This document shows positions 17,859 through 25,501 of a stretch of DNA of 64,000 nt, in pieces. The stretch's first letter is position 1. Each line of letters starts with the position of its first letter. This DNA is from Halovivax limisalsi (GTDB lineage Archaea; Halobacteriota; Halobacteria; Halobacteriales; Natrialbaceae). The stretch lies in NCBI RefSeq assembly GCF_023093535.1, contig NZ_CP095757.1:496001-560000 (forward strand), in the 5' to 3' direction. Under the pieces are notes generated by a model. The model saw only the letters and a program-made list of their open reading frames with translations, did not search any database and was not told where the DNA came from. The position numbers and the translations under genes were made by a program.

Positions 17859-17916
17859 CGACGTTGGTGCTCGTCACGGACGTCTCCACTCGGGCGAGTT
17901 CGCGGGCCGATCCAGC

Positions 17917-17938
17917 ACCCCCTCGTTTCAACTCGAAT
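17917..17938 (-). promoter_or_regulatory. ORB 4, just downstream of orc1
   Basis: On the minus strand ATTCGAGTTGAAACGAGGGG followed by GT fits the ORB pattern. It lies in the 176-base gap between the convergent orc1 and signal peptidase genes. Confidence 0.65.
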
Positions 17939-18034
17939 CGTCGCTTTCGCTCGGCTGTGGCATCTCCGGGTCAGCAACCGGCGAGTGTCGGACATCCGGG
18001 CCGTGTCGGCGTCGTGATTCGTCTGGCGGACCGA

Positions 18035-18943
18035 TCACTGGCGGCGCGTCCGTCGGAGGCCGATCAGTACCAGTCCGGACGGTGCGACGACGCCGAGTAC
18101 CGGAACGGGACCGCTCGGGGCGGCGCCTGCGAGATCCGCGGTGGCGAACGTTTCGTCGACCGTCAGTCGGATGTGGCCGAGCCACGGGACGCGATACTTG
18201 GCTTTTCCCTCGATCCACGCCGGTTTGACGATGGACGTATCGGCACCCGCACCGGTCTGGTCGTAGCCGGTATTGGCGTCGCCGTAGGTGACGAAGCCGG
18301 CGTACGGAGCGGGACAGGTCGAGAGTTGCGAGCAGCTGCGGCCGTTCGTCAGCATGGGGTCGGCTTTGGTCGCGATCCAATTTTCACCCCGTTCGACCCA
18401 GAAGTGGGCCCGATGGATCACCGGCGTCCGCACCTCGGAGCCGCCCGGCCGGAAGATGATGACGTCGCCGGGGTTGCCGAAGCTCGTGTACCCGCTCTCG
18501 GCGCCCGTCTCGTAGGTGACGATTCCGGTGCCCTCGATGTAGCCGTCGCCGACGAATCGATCCTGCTCGACGACGAAGACCATGTCCCCGCGCTGCATGT
18601 GCGGTTCCATGCTTCCGCTCTCGACGGCGACCAGCGGCGGCCAGACGCCGCTGACGCCGAAGAGAATCAGGGCGATCAGGAGGACCAGCCCGACGCTCGT
18701 CACCAGATCGCGGACGTAGACGTACGGCGTCTCCTCCGTTCGCATGAACCAGCGTATGATGCCGTCGGATTCGATGCTGGCGTCCGAATCGTTCGCAGTC
18801 GATCGACCGTCGGTCGGCGCGCGCGAATTCGAATCGCTGGAGCGAGCCGGTCGATCGTCGGTATCGGGAGTCGACGATGCCGATTCCTCGGTCGACGGAC
18901 GGTCCGATCCATCCCGTGGCGGATCGGAACCGGTGTTGGTCAT
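18035..18943 (-). CDS. sec11: Signal peptidase I, archaeal/ER (Sec11) type
   Basis: The 302-residue protein has a disordered, Ser- and Asp-rich N-terminus of about 70 residues. A membrane helix (VTSVGLVLLIALILFGVSGVW) follows, then the catalytic serine in VESGSMEP (about residue 109). The conserved VIHRA histidine is near 176, and a TKADPMLTN box is the equivalent of KGDxN. The Ser-His-Asp arrangement is that of Sec11 rather than the bacterial Ser-Lys type. A C-terminal hydrophobic stretch (GPVPVLGVVAPSGLVLIGL) may be a second helix. It removes Sec signal peptides outside the membrane, and the giant secreted proteins in this window would be candidate substrates. The ATG at 18943 was chosen; the frame is open 51 bases further up. 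Confidence 0.9.
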   Translation of the reverse strand: MTNTGSDPPRDGSDRPSTEESASSTPDTDDRPARSSDSNSRAPTDGRSTANDSDASIESDGIIRWFMRTEETPYVYVRDLVTSVGLVLLIALILFGVSGVWPPLVAVESGSMEPHMQRGDMVFVVEQDRFVGDGYIEGTGIVTYETGAESGYTSFGNPGDVIIFRPGGSEVRTPVIHRAHFWVERGENWIATKADPMLTNGRSCSQLSTCPAPYAGFVTYGDANTGYDQTGAGADTSIVKPAWIEGKAKYRVPWLGHIRLTVDETFATADLAGAAPSGPVPVLGVVAPSGLVLIGLRRTRRQ

Positions 18944-19227
18944 TGCATCGCCGTACCCGGGGAACGAAAATGAACTTTCTGCTCTCGGCCGCACCTCCGA
19001 ACGGCACTGGTACTCGTCGGGAGGGTCCGCCCCCGTCGGTCCACAGCACCGTCAGCCACGGCACGACCATCGCCCGCGACCATCGCCCACCCGTTGTTCC
19101 ACGTCACCACCGACCGTCACCGGTGTCGGTCAGGTGGCCGGGCTCCGTCCGACACGGTTGAACCGGTCGCACGTCGCGACGGTCCGGGATGCAATACGTT
19201 TTTGCACCTGCTCGCGAAGTCGGTTGT

Positions 19228-20946
19228 GTGCCACTCGAGGGATCGGCCCGGATCGTCCAACGACTGACGAGCTGCGGCTTCAACGTCGAACGCGAGGCCG
19301 TGACGCTCATCGCGGGATCGGCCGACCCGTCCCGCACGGTCGATCGCCTCGTCGAGGAACTCGACGACGACGTCCTCGTCATCGCCACAGCCGACGTGCG
19401 CGCGATTCTGGAGACCGGTCTCGAAACCGAGGCCGAGGCAGCGTCCCCGACTCGCTCGGACGCTGCTCTCGCAACCGACACCGACGACCCCACCGATCGG
19501 GAGGCTCGGCCCACCGGAGCGACACCCGATGGTGGCGACGTCCGCGCCGAGCCTTCGCCGTCCGCCGACGGGCACGACGACCCCTCTATTTCAACTGGAA
19601 CGACACCCCCCGACGGGGATTCGTCGGCTGCCTCTCCACCTGAAACGGAGGGGGTTCGCGAGCCGTCGAGTGATCGATCGTCGTCGGACGAGGACCGCTC
19701 GACTTCGGCACCCGACTTCGAACGGTCCGGCGAGACGGACGCACGGTCGGTCGAGATCGAGGGGGACATGACCGGCCAGAGCACCGGGACCGGAGCGTAC
19801 CGCGATTTCGTGACGGTCTTTCGCGATCGCCTCGAACGACTCGGGTCGAAACTCCGCGGCCGGGTCAATCACCGACCGGCGTCCTCGATCGAATCGATGC
19901 CGGGCGGGAGCGACGTGGCGATGGTCGGACTGGTCAACGACGTCCGCTCGACGGCCAGCGGCCACTGGCTGGTCGAACTCGAGGACACGACCGGGACGTT
20001 CCCGTTTCTCGTGATGAAAGACCGCGACTTCGCCGGCCTCGTCGACGAGTTGCTCTGCGACGAGGTCCTCGCGATGGAAGGGACCCTCGCCGACGATTCC
20101 GGCATCGCGTTCGTCGATTCGATCCACTTCCCCGACGTCCCGCGCACGCACGAACCCTCGACCGCGGATCGCCACGTCCAGGCGGCGCTGATCAGCGACG
20201 TCCACGTCGGGAGCGAGGAGTTCATGGCCGGCGCCTGGAACCGGTTCGCGGAGTGGTTGCATTCGGAGGCGGCCCAACACGTCGAGTACCTCTGCATCGC
20301 GGGCGACATGGTCGAAGGCGTCGGCATCTATCCCGACCAGGACGAGGAACTCGACATCGTCGACATCTACGACCAGTACGAGGCGTTCAACGAGCACCTC
20401 AAACGCGTGCCGGGCGACCTCGAGATCGTCATGATTCCGGGCAACCACGACGCCGTCCGACTCGCGGAACCCCAGCCGGGATTCGACGAGGAACTGCGAT
20501 CGATCATGTCGGCTCACGACGCGCGGATTTCGAGCAACCCGTCGGTCGTGGATCTCGAAGGGGTCTCGATCCTCATGTACCACGGCGTCTCGCTCGACGA
20601 AGTGATCGCGGAGTTACCCGCCGAATCCGCGAGCTACGACGAGCCGCACAAAGCGATGTACCAGTTGCTGAAGAAGCGCCACGTCGCGCCGCAGTTCGGC
20701 GGGCACACCCGCCTGGCTCCGGAAGAGCGCGATTACCTGGTCATCGAGGACGTGCCGGATATCTTCCACACCGGTCACGTTCACAAACTCGGCTTCGGGA
20801 AGTACCACGACGTCCTCGCGATCAACTCCGGCTGCTGGCAGGCCCAGACTGACTTCCAGAAGAGCGTCAACATCGATCCTGACGCCGGATTCGCCCCGAT
20901 CGTCGACCTGGACACGCTCGACGTGACGGTTCAGAAGTTTCGCTAA
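19228..20946 (+). CDS. polD1: DNA polymerase D small subunit (DP1), 3'-5' exonuclease
   Basis: The protein has 572 residues from a GTG at 19228. Homology begins with PLEGSARIVQRLTSCGFN, and a TATA-like TACGTTTTTGCA lies about 25-30 bases upstream, so the earlier ATG at 19189 is less likely. After an N-terminal helical domain, a Ser-, Asp- and Pro-rich linker runs to about residue 200. An OB fold follows (VAMVGLVNDVRSTASGHWLVELED), then the Mre11-like phosphoesterase core: LISDVHVGSEEF, IAGDMVEGVG, MIPGNHD, GGHTRLAPE and HTGHVHK. DP1 is the proofreading subunit of the archaeal replicative polymerase PolD. Its linker DNA contains an inverted pair of ORBs (19580 and 19634). Confidence 0.94.
   Translation: MPLEGSARIVQRLTSCGFNVEREAVTLIAGSADPSRTVDRLVEELDDDVLVIATADVRAILETGLETEAEAASPTRSDAALATDTDDPTDREARPTGATPDGGDVRAEPSPSADGHDDPSISTGTTPPDGDSSAASPPETEGVREPSSDRSSSDEDRSTSAPDFERSGETDARSVEIEGDMTGQSTGTGAYRDFVTVFRDRLERLGSKLRGRVNHRPASSIESMPGGSDVAMVGLVNDVRSTASGHWLVELEDTTGTFPFLVMKDRDFAGLVDELLCDEVLAMEGTLADDSGIAFVDSIHFPDVPRTHEPSTADRHVQAALISDVHVGSEEFMAGAWNRFAEWLHSEAAQHVEYLCIAGDMVEGVGIYPDQDEELDIVDIYDQYEAFNEHLKRVPGDLEIVMIPGNHDAVRLAEPQPGFDEELRSIMSAHDARISSNPSVVDLEGVSILMYHGVSLDEVIAELPAESASYDEPHKAMYQLLKKRHVAPQFGGHTRLAPEERDYLVIEDVPDIFHTGHVHKLGFGKYHDVLAINSGCWQAQTDFQKSVNIDPDAGFAPIVDLDTLDVTVQKFR
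19580..19601 (-). promoter_or_regulatory. ORB 5, inside the polD1 linker
   Basis: On the minus strand GTTCCAGTTGAAATAGAGGG followed by GT is a near-ideal ORB. On the plus strand it encodes PSISTGT in the disordered linker of DP1. Confidence 0.7.
19634..19655 (+). promoter_or_regulatory. ORB 6, inside the polD1 linker
   Basis: CTCCACCTGAAACGGAGGGG followed by GT fits the ORB pattern and encodes PPETEGV. With ORB 5 it forms an inverted pair with the G-tracts pointing outward and 32 bases between the boxes. Confidence 0.7.
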
Positions 20947-21235
20947 GCGTCGATCGCTGGTGACCCGTCGCTGTCGGCGGTGATCGCCGAGCCGTGACGA
21001 CGAACAGCGACACCGATCTTCCCAGATTGCATCTCTATGCGGAGGTCGATTTCGCTTCGAGTTGCCGTGTGACTTCCCGACCGATCACCTGACGGTGACC
21101 TCGATGGACGCTGGCGGACGATCGTGACGGCGATCAGGCCGGCGGCCATAGATACGGCCGATCCGTGGAATCGGTTCGGACGCGAACATATCGGATGGAT
21201 CGGAGTTGGATGTCGGCCGATCACTGGAGCCCCCC

Positions 21236-21257
21236 ACCCCTTCGTTTCGATTGGAGC
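21236..21257 (-). promoter_or_regulatory. ORB 7, left side of the gene-free gap
   Basis: On the minus strand GCTCCAATCGAAACGAAGGG followed by GT fits the ORB with one change in the half-site (TCGAAAC for TTGAAAC). It is preceded by a C-run on the plus strand. Confidence 0.7.
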
Positions 21258-21620
21258 GTCAAACCCCACCGACCGGCGAGAGGAGTATTGAAAACAGCAA
21301 ATTATATGTGTATGGTACAGAAACGATATCCGCAGTACGAGGAACGTACGTGGATGTGTCTAGATGCTGGTTTGTTGTTGGTTGGATTCGCCACCCAGTC
21401 GCGTTCTCGAAGCGTCGTTTCCCTCCTGATCTATTACATGTTCGCCGATAGTCACATTTGTTCAGTTGGGACGGATTCCGACCCAATACTTCGTTTCCGA
21501 GGTTTTCGAGTGAACGTTTCCGCTGGACGCACTCACGAGCCGCTCCTGACCACGCAACTGCATTCGACCCTGCTTCCGTCATCGGTTCTCCGGCCCGGCT
21601 CGCGTCCGGACGATCATTCT

Positions 21621-21642
21621 GTTCCAGTTGAAATGGAGGGGT
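21621..21642 (+). promoter_or_regulatory. ORB 8, right side of the gene-free gap
   Basis: GTTCCAGTTGAAATGGAGGG followed by GT is a near-ideal ORB, and a further G-run (GGGGG) follows. It forms an inverted pair with ORB 7 across the AT-richer core. Confidence 0.75.
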
Positions 21643-22097
21643 GGGGGATTCACACCGGCCGGCGGATGCAGTACGGCCGACATCGATCGACCGGTCCCAT
21701 CGATCGATAGACACTGGATCGACACCCGATGCTCCGGAGCAACTGACGGCAATCAATCGTGAACGTTCCGTTTCATTTCCAGGCTCCGTTCGGTTAATCG
21801 GCCAGCTGATCGATCCCGTTGCTCGCTCCGACCACTCCGACCAAGCACTCGATCCACTCACCGATCTCCTTCCTTGCTCCACGCACCCCGATCCGCTTGC
21901 TCGATCCACTCGCTCCGCCGATCACCGGCACCGCCCAACAACGATACGCAAGAGCTCGGTCCAGTGGGTCGGATTCCGGCACTGTCTCCCTATTTCGTCG
22001 ACCGTCGTCCGCTCACAAAATGTCTGACGTAGGCTTAAGTGCGCTCGAAACGCTTTTTTTCGCAGCACGCACTCGCGGGTGCTGGAGGTTCCCACAA

Positions 22098-22736
22098 ATG
22101 GGACTGTTACAAGGACTCAAAGATAGTATCTCTCGGGCGACCGATCGCCTCTTCTCGGAGCAGGAGCCAAAGCGGATCGGTATTTACGGCCCGCCGAACG
22201 CCGGAAAGACGACCCTCGCGAATCGTATCGCTCGCGACTGGACGGGCGACGCGATCGGGACGGAGAGCCACATTCCGCACGAAACGCGACGCGCCCGTCG
22301 CAAGGAAGGCGTCGAGATCGAGCGCAACGGCAAGACGGTGACGATTGACATCGTCGACACGCCGGGCGTGACGACGAAGGTGGACTACGAGGAGTTCACC
22401 GACGAGATGGACAAGGACGACGCCGTTCGGCGCTCTCGCGAGGCGACCGAGGGCGTCGCCGAGGCGATGCACTGGCTTCGCGAGGACGTCGACGGCGTCA
22501 TCTACGTCCTCGACAGCGCGCAGGATCCGATCACGCAAGTCAACACGATGCTGATCGGGATCATCGAATCCCGCGATCTGCCGGTACTCATCTTCGCGAA
22601 CAAGATTGACCTCGACGAGTCGTCGGTCAAACGAATCGAGGACGCCTTCCCGCAGCACCAGACCGTGGCGCTCTCGGCGAAGGAAGGGGACAACATGGAC
22701 GAAGTGTACGACAACATCGCGGAGTACTTCGGGTGA
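22098..22736 (+). CDS. oapA: Era-like GTPase, origin-associated protein OapA
   Basis: The 212-residue protein has the G motifs of a small TRAFAC GTPase: GPPNAGKTT at 31-39 (G1), DIVDTPGVTTK near 90 (G3), FANKIDLDE near 168 (G4) and ALSAKEGDN (G5). The next two genes encode OapB and OapC. The three genes together are the conserved origin-associated set described beside the main origin of Haloferax volcanii. Its molecular role is not established; a link to replication is inferred from position. I chose the ATG at 22098 because homology begins MGLLQGLKDSI; the open frame upstream runs through the intergenic gap. OapB starts 3 bases after the stop. Confidence 0.88.
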   Translation: MGLLQGLKDSISRATDRLFSEQEPKRIGIYGPPNAGKTTLANRIARDWTGDAIGTESHIPHETRRARRKEGVEIERNGKTVTIDIVDTPGVTTKVDYEEFTDEMDKDDAVRRSREATEGVAEAMHWLREDVDGVIYVLDSAQDPITQVNTMLIGIIESRDLPVLIFANKIDLDESSVKRIEDAFPQHQTVALSAKEGDNMDEVYDNIAEYFG

Positions 22737-22739
22737 ACC

Positions 22740-23132
22740 ATGCCACAGGCGAAACAACCCGATAACGGCGACGGCGTGCAGATCGACCTCGTCAGCGGCG
22801 AGCGCATGGAGGGCCTGACGAGCATGGAGAAGATCCGGCTGATCTTAGACGGCGTCCACGACGGCAACATCGTCATCCTCGAAGAAGGACTCTCACCCGA
22901 CGAGGAGAGCAAGCTCATCGAGGTGACGATGGCGGAGATCAGCCCCGACGAGTTCAACGGGATCGAGATCGAGACCTATCCCCGGTCGGAGTCGCGCGAC
23001 GCCTCGTTCATCAGCCGACTCGTCGGGAACGAGCAACCGGCGGCCAAACTCACCGTCATCGGTCCGGCCAACCAGATCGAGACGCTCCACAAGGACGAGA
23101 CGCTCATCAGCGCACTCGTCTCTCGCAAGTAG
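22740..23132 (+). CDS. oapB: DUF2073 family protein, origin-associated protein OapB
   Basis: The 130-residue acidic protein has the DUF2073 pattern: GVQIDLVSGERMEGLTSMEKIRLILDGV, GNIVILEEGLSPDEESKLIEVTM, then a C-terminal LTVIGPANQIETLHKDETLISALVS. It starts 3 bases after oapA and ends 1 base before oapC, so the three form one operon. No catalytic motif is visible. The family is restricted to archaea and always sits in this context as far as I know; the function is unknown. Confidence 0.85.
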   Translation: MPQAKQPDNGDGVQIDLVSGERMEGLTSMEKIRLILDGVHDGNIVILEEGLSPDEESKLIEVTMAEISPDEFNGIEIETYPRSESRDASFISRLVGNEQPAAKLTVIGPANQIETLHKDETLISALVSRK

Positions 23133-23133
23133 G

Positions 23134-23886
23134 ATGCCCCACCAGTGTACGACCTGCGACCGACGCTTTCCCGACGGCTCGAAGGAGATGCTCTCGGGGT
23201 GTCCCGATTGCGGGGGGAACAAGTTCCAGTTCGCACCCGCGAACAGAGCCGATTCGAGCGAGGACGCCGAATCGAGCGAGACGGCCGGACCGGGTTCGGC
23301 CGCCGAACCGGAGGCGTCTGCGACTTCAGATGCTCGCGAGTGGCCGGCGACGGCGCGTCGCCCCGCCGAACGGGACGTCGACCCGACCGATCGTGCCGAC
23401 GATTCGGCACACCCAGCCGTCGACTCGTCACGTCGAGCCGACGAGTCCGCGAGCGACCGCGACGATGCGATGGCGGACGAGTTCGAGTGGGTGGACGGTG
23501 ACGAGGACACCGCGCAGGCGAGCGCACGGTCCGACGTCGTCTCGCCTGATGAACTCCCGACCCGATCCGCCGACGTACATTCGACCGACGATCCCCAGTC
23601 CCGCGACGATCGAGGCCATTCGGACGCAGCCGCCGGCGACGAGGTGGAACCAGCTGATCCGCCGGGATCCGGGCGCGTCGTCAGCGAACCGTCGCCCGAC
23701 CAACCTTCGATCGAACAGCTTCGCGAGGAACTCAACGACCAGTTCGAGAGTATCAAGATCGTCAGTCCGGGCCAGTACGAACTCAACCTCATGGAACTGT
23801 ACGATCGCGAGGAGCACATCGTCTCCCTCCAGGAGGACGGTCGCTACGTCATCAACGTCCCCGATTCCTGGCACAGTGACGAGTGA
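23134..23886 (+). CDS. oapC: Zinc-ribbon protein, origin-associated protein OapC
   Basis: The 250-residue protein opens with a zinc ribbon (CTTC at residues 5-8, CPDC at about 23-26) followed by GGNKFQF. A long disordered, Ser-, Asp- and Ala-rich stretch follows (about 35-185). The last 60 residues form a compact domain (SIEQLREELNDQFESIKIVSPGQYELNLMELYDREEHIVSLQEDGRYVINVPDSW). The ribbon suggests contact with nucleic acid or with a replication partner. It is the third gene of the oap operon. Right after it come two ORBs in inverted orientation. Confidence 0.85.
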   Translation: MPHQCTTCDRRFPDGSKEMLSGCPDCGGNKFQFAPANRADSSEDAESSETAGPGSAAEPEASATSDAREWPATARRPAERDVDPTDRADDSAHPAVDSSRRADESASDRDDAMADEFEWVDGDEDTAQASARSDVVSPDELPTRSADVHSTDDPQSRDDRGHSDAAAGDEVEPADPPGSGRVVSEPSPDQPSIEQLREELNDQFESIKIVSPGQYELNLMELYDREEHIVSLQEDGRYVINVPDSWHSDE

Positions 23887-24007
23887 TCGAGTCGTTCTAT
23901 TCTGAACGCGACCCCATTGGGACCGAAACTCACGTCGTCGAGCGCCGTCACTCTCGAACTCACTAACTGATATTCTAGAACGGACGGCGACGGGGCGGCC
24001 TCCCGAA

Positions 24008-24029
24008 ACCCCTCCATTTCAACTGGAAC
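24008..24029 (-). promoter_or_regulatory. ORB 9, downstream of oapC
   Basis: On the minus strand GTTCCAGTTGAAATGGAGGG followed by GT is a near-ideal ORB and almost identical to ORB 8. It lies in the 489-base gap 23887-24375, which otherwise holds only ORB 10. Confidence 0.75.
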
Positions 24030-24089
24030 CGCCGACACGACGGGCCAACGCATCACTTACATTCGAGCGTACGGGCGTCGTGGAACGAT

Positions 24090-24111
24090 GTTCCAGAGGA
24101 AACGAAGGGGT
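24090..24111 (+). promoter_or_regulatory. ORB 10, downstream of oapC
   Basis: GTTCCAGAGGAAACGAAGGG followed by GT fits the ORB with one half-site change. With ORB 9 it makes an outward-facing pair separated by 60 bases. Confidence 0.65.
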
Positions 24112-24375
24112 AGCGGTTCAGGAGATCCGATTCGTCGGCGGAGAGACGTCGGTTCTCTCACGTCGGCCGGGCTCGTTAGTTCGATTGCGGGTAACCGACC
24201 GAATATATCGCCGAACGAGGAGTCGCTCGGACTCCGATCCCGGGATCGAACGACTGGGACAACTGCACTCGATTGAATGGGGCCATCGGCCGCGATTGGG
24301 GGTGACCGATCGGGCGCGACTGTCGATCGGCCGCAATTGAATGGATTTATGCGCGCGGATCCGTCACGCTATCGT

Positions 24376-24465
24376 ATGAGCACCGCCACGAAAATCGTCC
24401 TCTCGACGGTGAGCGTCGCCGTCGTGGTCTCGCTCGTCCTCGTCGTACAGCTCGCACTGGTCTGA
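24376..24465 (+). CDS. 29-residue single-pass membrane peptide
   Basis: The ATG at 24376 opens MSTATKIVLSTVSVAVVVSL, ending VLVVQLALV, a single hydrophobic helix with a short polar head. Its stop codon overlaps the start of the next gene (CTGATG), so the two are translationally coupled. The size and composition are like the small membrane peptides found in many haloarchaeal operons. The function is unknown. Confidence 0.55.
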   Translation: MSTATKIVLSTVSVAVVVSLVLVVQLALV

Positions 24466-25271
24466 TGTTCTCCGAACGCTCCCTCACGGGGCGCGTCGAG
24501 GCGGTTCGCGAGTCCTACGCACCCGACGCGCTCGTCCTCGACGCCGACCGCGACTTCGAGACCGTCCCGCCGGCCGCGGCGGAGGATCTGGGTCTGCTCG
24601 TCGACCGGCTCGATCCGCACACCTACCCCGTGGCGTGGCTGCCACCGGACGCCCCGCAACTGCTCGAACAGTACGTCTCCGGGACGTTCACGATCGGCAT
24701 GCCGGGCGACGGCAGCGTCGTCTGGACGCGCCAGACCGAGCCGCCGGTCGTCCTGGTCAAACCGCGACTCGAGGGCTCGCCGGCCGACTTCGTCGACTTT
24801 CTGCTCGCCGAGGCGTGCGTCGAACTTTCACTCGACGTCCCCGAACACTTCATCGGCTTCTTCGAGGACCGGTATCGGACCCTCCACGACAGTCTCGGGC
24901 TCGCTCCGGCCGAAACGTACCAGGTCGCCGCCGCGCTGTACGACGGCTGGGTCGGCCTCCGGACGCGTCCGGCGTTCGAATCCTGGGACGAGAACCACCC
25001 GGAACTGGCCGCGAGCTGGCGCGACGCGGGGCGCCAACTCGACGGGCGGATCGGTGACCTGCCGGGCGCCGTTGCGCGGCGCGAGACGTCGTTCCCCGAC
25101 GCGACGGAACTGGCCTGCGCGGCGATCAAACACGGCCTCGACCTGCCGGCGCCGTTCGACGCCCTCGACACCGCCGCGTATCGGGAACACGGTGCCGACT
25201 TCGCCTGTCGATGGGCCGACCGCATCGGCCGAACCGTCGGTGAGGAGTCCGCAGCGACGACCGAAGAGTGA
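24465..25271 (+). CDS. Conserved haloarchaeal protein, function unknown
   Basis: The 268-residue soluble acidic protein opens MFSERSLTGRVEAVRESYAPDALVLDADRDFETVPPAAAEDLGLLVD. Recognisable blocks are WLPPDAPQLLEQYVSGTFTIGMPGDGSVVWTRQ and, in the second half, a helical part (ALYDGWVGLRTRPAFESW, then FACRWADRIGRTV). I know similar proteins only as uncharacterised haloarchaeal families. It is coupled to the 29-residue membrane peptide upstream, which may tether it to the membrane. Its stop codon lies inside the first unit of a tandem repeat array. Confidence 0.7.
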   Translation: MFSERSLTGRVEAVRESYAPDALVLDADRDFETVPPAAAEDLGLLVDRLDPHTYPVAWLPPDAPQLLEQYVSGTFTIGMPGDGSVVWTRQTEPPVVLVKPRLEGSPADFVDFLLAEACVELSLDVPEHFIGFFEDRYRTLHDSLGLAPAETYQVAAALYDGWVGLRTRPAFESWDENHPELAASWRDAGRQLDGRIGDLPGAVARRETSFPDATELACAAIKHGLDLPAPFDALDTAAYREHGADFACRWADRIGRTVGEESAATTEE

Positions 25272-25402
25272 CGAGTCCGCCGCGAGGCCCGAGAGTAACA
25301 GGTCCGCCGCGGCGGCCGGAGTGACAGATCCGCCGCGGCGGCCCGAAGTGATATGTCTGCCGCGACGGCCCGGGAATGACAGATCCGCCGCGACGACCGA
25401 GG
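25268..25402. repeat. Five tandem units of about 27 bp
   Basis: The units run GTGACGAGTCCGCCGCGAGG, GTAACAGGTCCGCCGCGGCG, GTGACAGATCCGCCGCGGCG, GTGATATGTCTGCCGCGACG and ATGACAGATCCGCCGCGACG, each followed by a short GCCCGA-like end. Lengths are 26-28 bases. The first unit contains the stop codon of the gene upstream. Its position between that gene's end and a convergent gene suggests a transcription-end region. Confidence 0.8.
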
Positions 25403-25501
25403 TGTACCGACATCGCGTCGCTGTACGACCCAGAACCCGGGACCGGTGAAATTCTGACCCTCCCGCCGCGAATCCGACTCGAACGGGAACGGCCGCCGGT
25501 G

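Larger units (their letters stand above)
20947..22097. other. Long gene-free gap with an ORB pair and AT-richer core (origin candidate)
   Basis: This 1151-base gap between polD1 and oapA has no convincing gene; an open frame at 21165-21710 has no protein character. ORB 7 (21236) and ORB 8 (21621) point away from each other around a 363-base core that is clearly richer in A and T. An example is GAAAACAGCAAATTATATGT near 21289. To the right, 21800-21930 is pyrimidine-rich with several copies of TCGATCCACTC. A GCTTAAGT element at about 22032 is a possible start region for the oapA transcript. The arrangement is that of a haloarchaeal origin with its unwinding element between inverted ORBs. Confidence 0.6.

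Noticed and set aside
21165-21710. Open frame of 181 codons in the polD1-oapA gap
   Set aside because: Composition is that of translated non-coding DNA (many Arg, Ser, Pro, no acidic bias). It runs through two ORBs, and no start signal was seen.
25268-25402. CRISPR array
   Set aside because: Units are contiguous and diverged with no spacers, and no cas genes are nearby.
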